A stretch of DNA of 8,809 nucleotides, taken from the NCBI GenBank assembly GCA_003557545.1, contig PWOD01000095.1:1-8809 (forward strand), written 5' to 3'. Within the stretch, counting starts at the first letter, position 1. Each line of letters begins with the position of its first letter. The notes beneath the pieces are model-generated. The model was not told the DNA's origin and made no database searches. It saw only the letters and a list, made by a program, of their open reading frames with translations. The stretch comes from a bacterium. Its GTDB lineage: Bacteria > T1Sed10-126. Below are positions 1-6,385 of this stretch, one piece after another. The translations under genes and the position numbers were made by a program.

Positions 1-1
1 C

Positions 2-100
2 TGGTTGACGATGAAAACAGTTGATGAAGAGGCTGCTTCAGAAACGATAGTTAGCCGCTTTGAGTGGTTTTTGCTGCGTATATTTGAGGATGTGGAATGA
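2..100 (+). CDS. mrpE: Na+/H+ antiporter subunit MrpE/MnhE, C-terminal fragment
   Basis: Only the last 32 codons are in the window. This is the only forward frame open from the left edge to the stop at 98-100; the other two frames stop early. The tail reads ETIVSRFEWFLLRIFEDVE, which resembles the cytoplasmic C-terminus of MrpE (MnhE), a small membrane subunit of the multisubunit Mrp Na+/H+ antiporter. Its stop codon overlaps the mrpF start (ATGA arrangement), so the two are translationally coupled, matching the conserved E-F-G gene order. The assignment rests mostly on this position in front of clear F and G subunits, because the visible piece is too short to be diagnostic alone. Confidence 0.75.
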   Translation, partial: WLTMKTVDEEAASETIVSRFEWFLLRIFEDVE

Positions 101-366
101 TGGAAAATTTAATCTATTTTTCTATGCTGGTGCTTCTCCTCGCCAGTTACCTTGGTCTGTATAGAGTTATCAAGGGGCCCACTGCACCGGATAGAATTGT
201 GGCGATTGATATACTGGGATTGATTCTGGTGAATTTCTGTGCCCTGTTAACAGTCTTGACCGGCGAAGATTTTTATATGGGGGTAGCCCTGGCCTGGGCG
301 TTATTAAGTTTTATTGGAAGTATAGCACTGGCGAAAAGGCTGGAGGGGAAAGAGTTTGATGAATGA
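97..366 (+). CDS. mrpF: Na+/H+ antiporter subunit MrpF/MnhF
   Basis: This 89-residue integral membrane protein is the F subunit of the Mrp (Mnh/Sha) cation/proton antiporter, which extrudes Na+ in exchange for H+ and supports salt and alkali tolerance. Three hydrophobic helices are visible, at about residues 4-22, 36-56 and 60-78. Between the first two is the family hallmark RVIKGPTAPDRIVAIDILG, and the length is typical. The start overlaps the mrpE stop; a GAGGA ribosome site at 86-90 lies 6 bases ahead of the first ATG, and a second ATG follows directly at 100. The 3' end overlaps the start of mrpG by a few bases, so E, F and G are one translationally coupled unit. Not known to work outside the Mrp complex. 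Confidence 0.95.
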   Translation: MMENLIYFSMLVLLLASYLGLYRVIKGPTAPDRIVAIDILGLILVNFCALLTVLTGEDFYMGVALAWALLSFIGSIALAKRLEGKEFDE

Positions 367-1195
367 ATATATTGGGTTGATTTTGATTAACCTGGGAATT
401 GTATTTAATCTTGTATCCTGCCTCGGTCTGGTCCGATTGCCGGATGTTTATACCCGTTTGCAGTCTTCAACTAAAGCTGTCACCATGGGGACCAGCCTGG
501 TATTGCTGGGTATCGCTATATTTACCGGCAGTGGTTCTGTTATTGCTAAATCGCTGCTGACCGGTTTTTTTGTTTTTATTACTGCCCCCACCGCCGCCCA
601 TGCGATCGCCCGCAGCGCTCACAACTCCGGGATAAGAGTTGAAAGAATTACGGCCGAGGGACTGATAGGTCGCACCATAGAATATGAGCTACTCGATGTA
701 ATCCGGGTGGGAGAAAAGTTTGAAAAGGATCGGTTTGATTTTTTCCTTGAGACCTGTCCGATTTTTGATCTGGAAGAAAGTCTCACTGAACAACAACTTT
801 TTGAACGAGTTTCAAAGATTCTGGCTCCTCGGTTGAATATGGAACCGGAAACGCTGGAGAATAAGTTGCTTGATCGGGAGCAGGAGGCAACCACCGCATT
901 AGCTCCGCGAGTAGCCTTTCCCCATGTCATAGTTGAGGGTAAAAATATGTTTGAAATGGTTATTTTTCGAGCCAGGCAGGGGGTTAATTTTTCTGCTGAT
1001 GCACCTGATGTAAAAGCCATATTTGTGCTGGTAGGGACTGAAGATCAATGGCATTTTTACCTGCGTTCAATGGCGGCTCTGGCTACAATAGTCAGAGAAG
1101 AGGATTTTTTTGATGATTGGCTTGCCGCCGGAGGAATCGAACAACTTCATCAGCTGTTACTGGAAAGATCAAGGCGCCGTCATAATGCTGATTAA
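359..1195 (+). CDS. mrpG: MrpG/MnhG antiporter subunit fused to a PTS EIIA type-2 domain
   Basis: This 278-residue protein is more than twice the usual MrpG length. Residues 1-93 are a normal MrpG: three membrane helices (about 4-25, 41-57, 61-80), the motif LGLVRLPDVYTRLQSSTKA after helix 1, and the typical FFVFITAPTAAHAIARSA segment. After a linker (about 94-120), residues 125-275 match the PTS EIIA type-2 fold (fructose/mannitol/EIIA-Ntr group): the core ATTALAPRVAFPH places the expected phospho-acceptor at His189, followed by FRARQGVNF and a VKAIFVLVG strand. I infer that phosphorylation of His189 could gate or report on antiport; the usual donor would be HPr or an NPr-like protein. ATG at 359 is preferred over the TTG at 356; GGAGGGG at 342-348 is 10 bases upstream. 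The gene overlaps mrpF, and the continuous frame argues against two adjacent genes. No further Mrp gene follows. Confidence 0.88.
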   Translation: MNEYIGLILINLGIVFNLVSCLGLVRLPDVYTRLQSSTKAVTMGTSLVLLGIAIFTGSGSVIAKSLLTGFFVFITAPTAAHAIARSAHNSGIRVERITAEGLIGRTIEYELLDVIRVGEKFEKDRFDFFLETCPIFDLEESLTEQQLFERVSKILAPRLNMEPETLENKLLDREQEATTALAPRVAFPHVIVEGKNMFEMVIFRARQGVNFSADAPDVKAIFVLVGTEDQWHFYLRSMAALATIVREEDFFDDWLAAGGIEQLHQLLLERSRRRHNAD

Positions 1196-1215
1196 TCCAG
1201 AATAATAAAACTAAA

Positions 1216-2028
1216 TCATTCTGCTTCTATTGCTGCCCGTACCGCCTGTTTGATTGTGGGATCAGGATCATCCAGGAATTTTTTAAGATGTTCTGTTGCA
1301 CTCTCCCAGGATGACCGAGAAAGTGCTTCGATCGCGGCCAGTCGAACATGGCTGTCATCTGAATTCTCCAGGGTTCTAACCAGTTCGGGACCGGCTTCTT
1401 CCAGCCGATGAGCTCCGGCAGCTTCGATTGCCGCCAGTTTACGCTGGTCACTGTGTGAACTTGTTAGTTCTTCCAGAATAATTTCCATCCAGTCGCCCCG
1501 CTCGATCCTGGAGATCGCCTGGAGAGCACCCCGGGTTAAAATTGGCTCTTCGCTGTAGTAAAATCGGTCGATAAATTCGGTCACTTGATCATGATTAAGA
1601 TTGGCCAGTTGCAGTAATGTCTGGACACGAATTTTGGCCGGGTAGTTCTCTCTTTTTGTTAGTTCTACAAAAAATTCCACAATAACATTAAACTCTGTCT
1701 GAGAAACTCTTTTTGTGGTTGCGCGCCCAGTTTCCCGGGGGAGTTTATTCAGGTGGAAGTCATATAGTTTTCCCTCATGTAAAAATTGGCTCAGGGCTTC
1801 TAAGGCTTTCTCCTGGATCACCGGATCTGTTTCTTCAGCAGCCAGATGAAAAAGTGGTTTTATGAATTCGGGTGATTTGAAAGAACCGGCCAGTTGTAAT
1901 GCTTTAAGTCGCAGTTCATCATCAAGGTGAAAAAGTCCCTGGCTGATAGTTTCTACCGGATCAAAGGATAGATCAAACGGGTTTTGTTCAATCATTTTTA
2001 GTTGTTGGAGTATATCGTCAGTTGACAT
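1216..2028 (-). CDS. HEAT-repeat protein (PBS-lyase-like repeats)
   Basis: This 270-residue protein has no signal peptide or membrane helix, so it is probably cytoplasmic. It is built of paired helices of HEAT/armadillo type. Clear units include DDELRLKALQLAGSFKSPEF and DPVIQEKALEALSQFL near the N-terminus, then SDQRKLAAIEAAGAHRLEEA, DSHVRLAAIEALSRSSWESA and DPTIKQAVRAAIEAE at the C-terminus. Such proteins serve as scaffolds or binding surfaces; no catalytic residues are visible and the partner cannot be named. The start at 2028 is supported by a GGGAGAG ribosome site just upstream and by a promoter at 2069-2097. The gene converges on mrpG with only 20 bases between the two stops and no obvious terminator, so read-through antisense RNA into either gene is possible. 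A functional link with the antiporter is not shown. Confidence 0.85.
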   Translation of the reverse strand: MSTDDILQQLKMIEQNPFDLSFDPVETISQGLFHLDDELRLKALQLAGSFKSPEFIKPLFHLAAEETDPVIQEKALEALSQFLHEGKLYDFHLNKLPRETGRATTKRVSQTEFNVIVEFFVELTKRENYPAKIRVQTLLQLANLNHDQVTEFIDRFYYSEEPILTRGALQAISRIERGDWMEIILEELTSSHSDQRKLAAIEAAGAHRLEEAGPELVRTLENSDDSHVRLAAIEALSRSSWESATEHLKKFLDDPDPTIKQAVRAAIEAE

Positions 2029-2068
2029 TGAGCTCTCCCTGGATTATTAGATTTTATTAGGCTGTTAG

Positions 2069-2097
2069 ATTATAGCTTATAAAATAGCAGTTTTCAG
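2069..2097 (-). promoter_or_regulatory. sigma-70-type promoter of the HEAT-repeat gene
   Basis: On the minus strand, CTGAAA (2092-2097, 4 of 6 to the -35 consensus) is followed by a 17-base spacer and a perfect TATAAT (2069-2074). Transcription would begin near 2062, leaving a short leader of about 34 bases before the ATG at 2028. The spacing and perfect -10 make this the most convincing promoter in this divergent region. Confidence 0.6.
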
Positions 2098-2307
2098 GGT
2101 GTTAAAGTGGTATTTTTAGACTGATTAGTAGATCTTAAATACAGTTTAGTCGGTAGGTTCAGCAACTTTTTCAGCAGTTTTTTATTCACAAAATATTCTT
2201 CGTTACCGCCGGCAAAAATGAACTATTGTTCCGTTGGCAGGAGTTTAGTTAAAGAGTAGAGGATAACTTTCCGATAACTTATAGTAGGAAACCCGGAATA
2301 AATCATG

Positions 2308-2334
2308 CCGGTAAGCTAGTTTAATGCTTACTGG
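2308..2334 (+). promoter_or_regulatory. hairpin in the leader of the OmpA-like lipoprotein gene
   Basis: CCGGTAAGC (2308-2316) can pair with GCTTACTGG (2326-2334) across a 9-base loop; one of the nine pairs is G-U, and two more G-U pairs could extend the base. It lies 29 bases before the AGGAG ribosome site of the lipoprotein gene. There is no uninterrupted U run directly after it, so it is unlikely to be a terminator. It may stabilise the mRNA or bind a protein; this is inference. Confidence 0.4.
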
Positions 2335-2375
2335 TGGTGGAGTTTAATTTTTAATTTTATTGAGGAGTGAAAATT

Positions 2376-3413
2376 ATGCAGGGACGTCGACTGGTGTTTA
2401 TCATGCTAACAATCCTGACCATGACAACCTTTGTTGTGGGCTGTGCAGCTGTAAATGGTGAAGTGGAACCGCTCGAGGACGAGATAGCTGAGTTGCGGGC
2501 ACAGACGGAAGATATGGTTGAACAGGAGTTGTATGAAGAGCGCGTGGGGGAACTTGAGCAGGCTCGAGAACAGTTACATACGGCCGAGACGGAAAAGACT
2601 GAGCTGCAGGAAACGGTTGATGGTCTCGAACTTCGTCTGGTCGAGCAGGCGGAGGAAAAACAGGCTCTGCAAAGTGAAATTGATTCGCGCGAGGCTGATC
2701 TTGCCAGTAAGCAGAATCAGATAGAACAGTTGCGGGAGGAACGCGATCAGCTTCAGCAGTCACTTCAGACTCAGCTCGATGAGACAGGTGAAGCTGAGCA
2801 ACTTACGGAGGAAATAGAAGAACTAAATGAGACAATAGAAGCTCTTGAATCACGGGTTATGAGACAGAATCAAATTATTCAAGAACTGGAAGAAAAGGTA
2901 GAGGATATTGAAGAGAAGGAGCGGCGCCTGGAGGAGTTGCGCGAGGAAAATCTTCGTCTGGAGGAGTCACTTTCGGAAATAATGGAGGCCGATGCCCGCC
3001 ATGGAGGGCAGGGTGTGGTTGTCACCCTTGATTCGGAGATTCTTTTTGAGCTGGGGTCGGATGAGCTGGTCGAGCAGGCCCGTTATGCGTTGGATAAACT
3101 GGCGGAAATTGTTGAAGAGCATGCTGATCGGCCGATAGTGGTGGAAGGCCATACATGTACTGTGCCGCTGAGTCCGGGGGCACCGTTTCAGACAAACTGG
3201 CACCTCTCCGCCGCCCGGGCTATATCTGTCGTTGAATATCTGGTAGAAACTCACGGTCTGCCGGCCGAACAGTTTTTAGCCGGTGGGCATGGTGAATATC
3301 GTCCGATTAAACCGAATGACACGGCTGAAAATCGGGCCCGTAATCAGCGGGTTGAGATTGTTTTTCTGCCCCCTGAACTGGAACAGCAGATTTTACATCC
3401 TGAGTTCGAATAA
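2376..3413 (+). CDS. coiled-coil lipoprotein with C-terminal OmpA/MotB-like domain
   Basis: This 345-residue predicted outer-membrane lipoprotein starts with a basic end (MQGRR), a hydrophobic stretch and a lipobox VVGC, giving lipidated Cys23 with Ala at +2. Residues about 30-205 form a long, Glu/Gln-rich heptad coiled coil that would span the periplasm. Residues about 212-340 are an OmpA C-terminal-like domain (Pal/MotB family): GVVVTLDSEILFELGS, NWHLSAARAISVVEYL, then NRARNQRVEIVF. Family members anchor the outer membrane to peptidoglycan. The usual GHTD is GHTC here: the diaminopimelate-binding Asp is Cys261, while the partner Arg281 is kept. The ATG at 2376 is chosen because AGGAG (2363-2367) sits 8 bases upstream; an in-frame GTG at 2367 would overlap that site. 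No tol genes are adjacent, so it is not named pal. Confidence 0.9.
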   Translation: MQGRRLVFIMLTILTMTTFVVGCAAVNGEVEPLEDEIAELRAQTEDMVEQELYEERVGELEQAREQLHTAETEKTELQETVDGLELRLVEQAEEKQALQSEIDSREADLASKQNQIEQLREERDQLQQSLQTQLDETGEAEQLTEEIEELNETIEALESRVMRQNQIIQELEEKVEDIEEKERRLEELREENLRLEESLSEIMEADARHGGQGVVVTLDSEILFELGSDELVEQARYALDKLAEIVEEHADRPIVVEGHTCTVPLSPGAPFQTNWHLSAARAISVVEYLVETHGLPAEQFLAGGHGEYRPIKPNDTAENRARNQRVEIVFLPPELEQQILHPEFE

Positions 3414-3631
3414 GGTTGACAGCAGCAGTCCTGAAACCTTCCGCGATATTGATCGGTTGACCGGTTAGTTGTTGGTAATCAACCTATTTTCGTTAAGGGT
3501 GAAGTTTATAAACTGCTTTTCTAAATCCTTTCCTGTAGTATATTATTAGAAGGGTTAAAAACTGTTGATTGGTCGATAGTTCGAACTAAACCTAACAATC
3601 GACAGCAGCTCCACCACAGGGGATGATTGCC
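3414..3631. other. intergenic region with two perfect 12-base palindromes
   Basis: This 218-base gap lies between the OmpA-like gene and the GYF_2 gene. It contains a weak terminator-like pair, GGTTGA (3455-3460) with TCAACC (3479-3484) followed by TATTTT; the palindrome AGTTTATAAACT (3503-3514); a possible -10 TATATT at 3539-3544 without a clear -35; and the palindrome TAGTTCGAACTA (3577-3588). The last is enclosed by GTTGATTG (3564-3571) and CAATCGAC (3596-3603), which can pair with one G-U. No ORF is visible. Confidence 0.45.
3577..3588. promoter_or_regulatory. palindromic candidate operator TAGTTCGAACTA
   Basis: This is a perfect 12-base palindrome 43 bases before the GYF_2 gene start. 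The 17-base context GATAGTTCGAACTAAAC (3575-3591) recurs, with one base deleted, on the minus strand at 7919-7934 upstream of the encapsulated ferritin gene. A dimeric regulator site is a reasonable reading; the regulator is unknown. Confidence 0.35.
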
Positions 3632-4201
3632 ATGCGATGGTGGGTCTACCAGAATGGCGAGATATCTTCACAACCTTATTCAGAAGAACAATTAGTGCAG
3701 TTGTCTGGATTTACCGGGGAAAGCTTGATTTGCAAAGAAGGAACTGAAACCTGGTGTAGGGCCCGGGATATCCCTCGCATAAAAACCGAGCTGAATCGGC
3801 AAACAGTCAAAAATAGTTCTAATCCTCCATTGAAATGTCCTCCCGATTTCAAAAAAGATCAGCGTATAAATACTGCCGAACGTGTAAAATTAACTCAGGA
3901 AATATTGAATCTGGTTGCCAATGAAAACTATCGGTACGGTCTTGAAATCACAGCTTCCTTGCTGGCTGGTGAGTTAGATGAGCGGTTGATCAGTATTGGT
4001 CTAACAGAACATCCTCATTTTGGTTTTTTTGATAACTATCAGACCGAACAGCTGCGGATTGTTATACATAAACTGATTAATTGTCAGCTGCTTGAACAGA
4101 AAATAGTCGCCGGTGATTTTGAGGTTTTAGAGCTTACTCCGCTTGGTAACGAGATTTTGCAGGGTGCGCCGGTACCGAACTTTAACCTGCCCCGTTACTG
4201 A
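3632..4201 (+). CDS. GYF_2-type domain protein with RQC-like winged helix
   Basis: This 189-residue protein appears soluble. Residues 1-50 fit a GYF_2-like module (MRWWVYQNGE..SQPYSEEQLVQL, then W41 and RDIPRI), usually a peptide-binding domain. After a polar linker (about 51-80), residues 86-178 resemble the RQC domain of RecQ helicases: ILNLVANENYRYGLEI, a LLAGE step, FGFFDNYQTEQL, IHKLINCQLLEQ and the end LELTPLGNEILQG line up from memory with RFG...IRG...YG...IRQLI...LQLTE...VLRGE of E. coli RecQ. RQC is a DNA-binding winged helix, but no helicase domain is present. The ATG at 3632 is chosen because AGGGG (3618-3622) lies 9 bases upstream; the ATG at 3623 abuts that site. The next gene starts 28 bases downstream, so the two may be cotranscribed. 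Its function is unknown; DNA or protein binding is inference. Confidence 0.7.
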   Translation: MRWWVYQNGEISSQPYSEEQLVQLSGFTGESLICKEGTETWCRARDIPRIKTELNRQTVKNSSNPPLKCPPDFKKDQRINTAERVKLTQEILNLVANENYRYGLEITASLLAGELDERLISIGLTEHPHFGFFDNYQTEQLRIVIHKLINCQLLEQKIVAGDFEVLELTPLGNEILQGAPVPNFNLPRY

Positions 4202-4229
4202 TTTAAGTGAAGCCAGGGAGTCTACATTG

Positions 4230-4850
4230 ATGATTTTTTCAGGTCGCTGGTCGACAAAAATCTCTTATATAGTTGGTTTTTTTCTACTGTTGCTTGTTTT
4301 AATCGGCTGTACAGCACAGCCGTCGGCGGGTCAGCAGGTCGAGCATGATTGGGCATTTTTTATTTATGGTGGTCAGTGGACTGATAACACCTTTGGCAAT
4401 ATTTTATTAGACTGGCAGACTGAATATGACAATTCCTACCTCTGGACAGTTGGACTTAGTCGTTCGATTTACCAGGTAAATCGGCACGTTTCGGTTGAAA
4501 TAGAATTAAACACAACCGCTCACTCCGGGTTGCAGGATCATCTTGAACTTAATGGAGCCATCTCTTTCCGATGGAACTCTTTTCCCTGGGAACAATTGAT
4601 AAATAGTTCTGTGTCCCACGGTCTTGGGCCATCTCTGGCTGTTAGACATCCGGAGGTAGAGAAGGGGTCTGACGGTAATTCTGACAGAGCACTGCTTTAT
4701 ATGCAGACTGAAATAAGCTTTGCTCCTGCGGTAGACGAAATACCCTGGGAGATTTTTTTCAGGTTGCACCACAGGTCTGGTGTGTTTGGGTTGATCAGTC
4801 ATAAAAGTGGCTCTAATTACCTTGCAATGGGACTGAGATACCGGTTTTGA
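4230..4850 (+). CDS. PagL-like acyloxyacyl hydrolase (lipid A 3-O-deacylase) candidate, outer membrane
   Basis: This 206-residue protein has an N-terminal hydrophobic segment (about 11-25) ending in LIGC, a possible lipobox with Cys27; cleavage after PSA is the alternative. The rest alternates polar and aromatic residues as in a small beta-barrel and ends in GLRYRF, whose terminal Phe is the usual outer-membrane assembly signal. The segment FRLHHRSGVFGLI (about 177-189) contains an H-x-S pair (His181, Ser183) matching the catalytic pair of PagL-type deacylases, which remove the 3-O acyl chain of lipid A. The Glu seen in Pseudomonas PagL is not evident at the expected spacing, so activity is uncertain. 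The ATG at 4230 is supported by AGGGAG (4215-4220), 9 bases upstream; a longer version from 4143 would overlap the previous gene. A lipobox on a barrel protein would be unusual. Confidence 0.6.
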   Translation: MIFSGRWSTKISYIVGFFLLLLVLIGCTAQPSAGQQVEHDWAFFIYGGQWTDNTFGNILLDWQTEYDNSYLWTVGLSRSIYQVNRHVSVEIELNTTAHSGLQDHLELNGAISFRWNSFPWEQLINSSVSHGLGPSLAVRHPEVEKGSDGNSDRALLYMQTEISFAPAVDEIPWEIFFRLHHRSGVFGLISHKSGSNYLAMGLRYRF

Positions 4851-4942
4851 AATGTTGTGAATTAGTCGCAGGCTGTTTTTTCGGCGGCCCGCTTAAAATA
4901 GTTTTAAAAAATCCAAAGATTATATCAATGAAATAGTGGGCG

Positions 4943-4975
4943 TTGATTGTCGTTTGGTTTTACACTATATATAAT
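4943..4975 (+). promoter_or_regulatory. promoter of the phospholipase D-like gene
   Basis: A perfect TATAAT at 4970-4975 is preceded at 17 bases by TTGTCG (4947-4952, 4 of 6 to the -35 consensus). An overlapping alternative is TTGATT (4943-4948), 17 bases, TATATA (4966-4971). Transcription would start near 4982, about 39 bases before the ATG at 5021. This also argues against any start codon upstream of the -10. Confidence 0.6.
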
Positions 4976-5020
4976 AGTCTGGTGTGGCAAATTATTTTTT
5001 GGCTCCTGGAGGAGATTCTG

Positions 5021-6280
5021 ATGAAAAGATTTGGTAGCTCCGTAATCGGTGCAGTACTGATAACCCTGTTATTTCTGGGATTTGTTCCATTGATAAATGC
5101 CGCCGAGTTCGATCTGGTACCTGATTCGGGACAGCAGTTTGTTTTTGAAACTGCCCCCTCCGGGACCACACTTGATCATCCCTATATTCCTAACAGTTTT
5201 GATGTATGGATGGCGGGGATTGAAGCGGCCGATGAACTGATCCAGATAGGAGCATTTTATTTTCAGGATTGGGAAAGAGGCTCGACCCGGTTAACAGAGA
5301 TTTTGGAAAAGCTGGTTGATAGAAGTCGTCAGGGAGTCAAGGTGGAAATTCTCACCGATACTGCGATCGCCTCACCTCCTCAATACCTGGATGCTGAAGA
5401 TAACATTGAAGTTAGGTTCGCAGCTTATCAACAGCATACTAATGGAGTTATGCATGCCAAATATCTTATTATTGATGGGCAGATTATTTATGTCGGCAGT
5501 GCAAATTTTGATTGGCGCTCTTTGGAGCATATTAGGGAAATAGGGCTGGCAGCCAATAATCAGCGAGTTGCCAGACAACTGCAGACACTGTTTGAAATAG
5601 ATTGGGAGCTGGCCACCGTGGAGGATGATGATTTCTGGGTTAATTACTCTCCGCTGAGGGAGCCTGTGGCGTATCATCAGATAGTTGAGGATAGTTTTGT
5701 TATGCCGAATGATCAGGAATTGATTTTAACTGCCACACCCTATCAAACCACTCCGGAGGATATTAAGCTGGCCGATGATGTTATTATTCGGATGATTAAT
5801 AGTGCAGAAAGACAGGTATTTATAGATATTTATAATTATGACAAGTGGGATTTTTATAGCCAGAGGTACTGGGATGAATTGGATAGAGCGATTCGTCGTG
5901 CCGAAGCCCGCGGGGTTAATATTTTTATGTTACTTCCAGATTGGTCCTTGAGTCGTACAACCCAGGCATATTTGAAGGGGTTGGCTTTACTCGATAATCT
6001 GGAGGTTCGAATTATGAGTATTCCTAACTGTGAAGAGCTGGGTTATGTTCCCTTTTCCCGTACGACTCACCCGAAGCTGCTGATTGTCGATGATAAATAC
6101 GCCTGGCTGGGGTCAACTAACTGGTCGAAAAACTATTTTACTGCTACTCGGGATGTGGATGTTGTAACCTCTAACCGACAGGCGGTAGAGGAGCTTAGAA
6201 CATTCTTTTTGACCGGGTTTCAAAGTGAATATACTGAACTTCTGGATCCGGCTCAAACCTATATAAGGCCCTTGAGGTAG
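5021..6280 (+). CDS. secreted phospholipase D-superfamily protein with two HKD motifs
   Basis: This 419-residue protein begins with a standard signal peptide (KR, then a hydrophobic core at about 8-25, cleavage after INA at residue 27), so it is exported to the periplasm or beyond. Two HKD motifs are intact: HAKYLIID at 145-152 followed by GSANFDWRS, and HPKLLIVD at 350-357 followed by GSTNWSKN. The two copies make a complete active site in one chain, as in PLD, cardiolipin synthase and related phosphodiesterases that work through a phosphohistidine intermediate. The substrate is not readable: phospholipid hydrolysis or transfer, or nuclease activity, are all possible. The ATG at 5021 follows GGAGGAG (5008-5014) at 6 bases and has a matching promoter. 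Its PagL-like neighbour upstream makes an envelope-lipid role attractive but unproven. Confidence 0.9.
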   Translation: MKRFGSSVIGAVLITLLFLGFVPLINAAEFDLVPDSGQQFVFETAPSGTTLDHPYIPNSFDVWMAGIEAADELIQIGAFYFQDWERGSTRLTEILEKLVDRSRQGVKVEILTDTAIASPPQYLDAEDNIEVRFAAYQQHTNGVMHAKYLIIDGQIIYVGSANFDWRSLEHIREIGLAANNQRVARQLQTLFEIDWELATVEDDDFWVNYSPLREPVAYHQIVEDSFVMPNDQELILTATPYQTTPEDIKLADDVIIRMINSAERQVFIDIYNYDKWDFYSQRYWDELDRAIRRAEARGVNIFMLLPDWSLSRTTQAYLKGLALLDNLEVRIMSIPNCEELGYVPFSRTTHPKLLIVDDKYAWLGSTNWSKNYFTATRDVDVVTSNRQAVEELRTFFLTGFQSEYTELLDPAQTYIRPLR

Positions 6281-6340
6281 TTATTATTGTAGTCAATTTT
6301 GAAGTTAAGGTTTGAAAAATCGGCTAAGTTGCAAAAAAAA

Positions 6341-6375
6341 ACGGTTGATCCGAACAAGAAAATCGGATCAACCGT
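6341..6375 (-). terminator. intrinsic terminator of the encapsulin-rubredoxin operon
   Basis: A perfect 13-base stem (ACGGTTGATCCGA at 6341-6353 with its complement at 6363-6375) encloses a 9-base loop. Read on the minus strand it is followed at once by a run of at least eight U (A tract at 6333-6340). It begins 11 bases past the rubredoxin stop. On the plus strand there is no U run after the hairpin, so it would serve the PLD-like gene poorly. Confidence 0.92.
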
Positions 6376-6385
6376 CGTCTCCTAT

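Larger units (their letters stand above)
2029..2375. other. divergent intergenic region, 347 bases
   Basis: This region separates the HEAT-repeat gene (minus) and the OmpA-like lipoprotein gene (plus). Its left part holds the HEAT promoter. The right part holds the leader of the lipoprotein gene: a direct repeat GATAACTT at 2262-2269 and 2273-2280 (11-base period, about one helical turn), a possible -10 TATAGT at 2280-2285 without a good -35, and the hairpin at 2308-2334. I see no small ORF with a credible ribosome site, no tRNA and no mobile element. Confidence 0.5.

Noticed and set aside
619-1020. antisense ORF of 133 codons inside mrpG
   Set aside because: It lies opposite a well-supported coding sequence, is rich in Ser/Arg as antisense frames often are, and shows no recognisable domain.
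2401-2763. antisense ORF of 120 codons inside the OmpA-like gene
   Set aside because: It is opposite the coiled-coil segment; its Pro/Gln-rich low-complexity composition is the mirror of the Glu/Leu codons on the other strand.
3416-3421. perfect -35 TTGACA just after the OmpA-like stop
   Set aside because: No acceptable -10 box at normal spacing.
4943-5020. N-terminal extension of the PLD-like gene
   Set aside because: It would contain the promoter -10 box, has no ribosome site, and would place a second hydrophobic stretch before a normal signal peptide; the ATG at 5021 has GGAGGAG at 6 bases.
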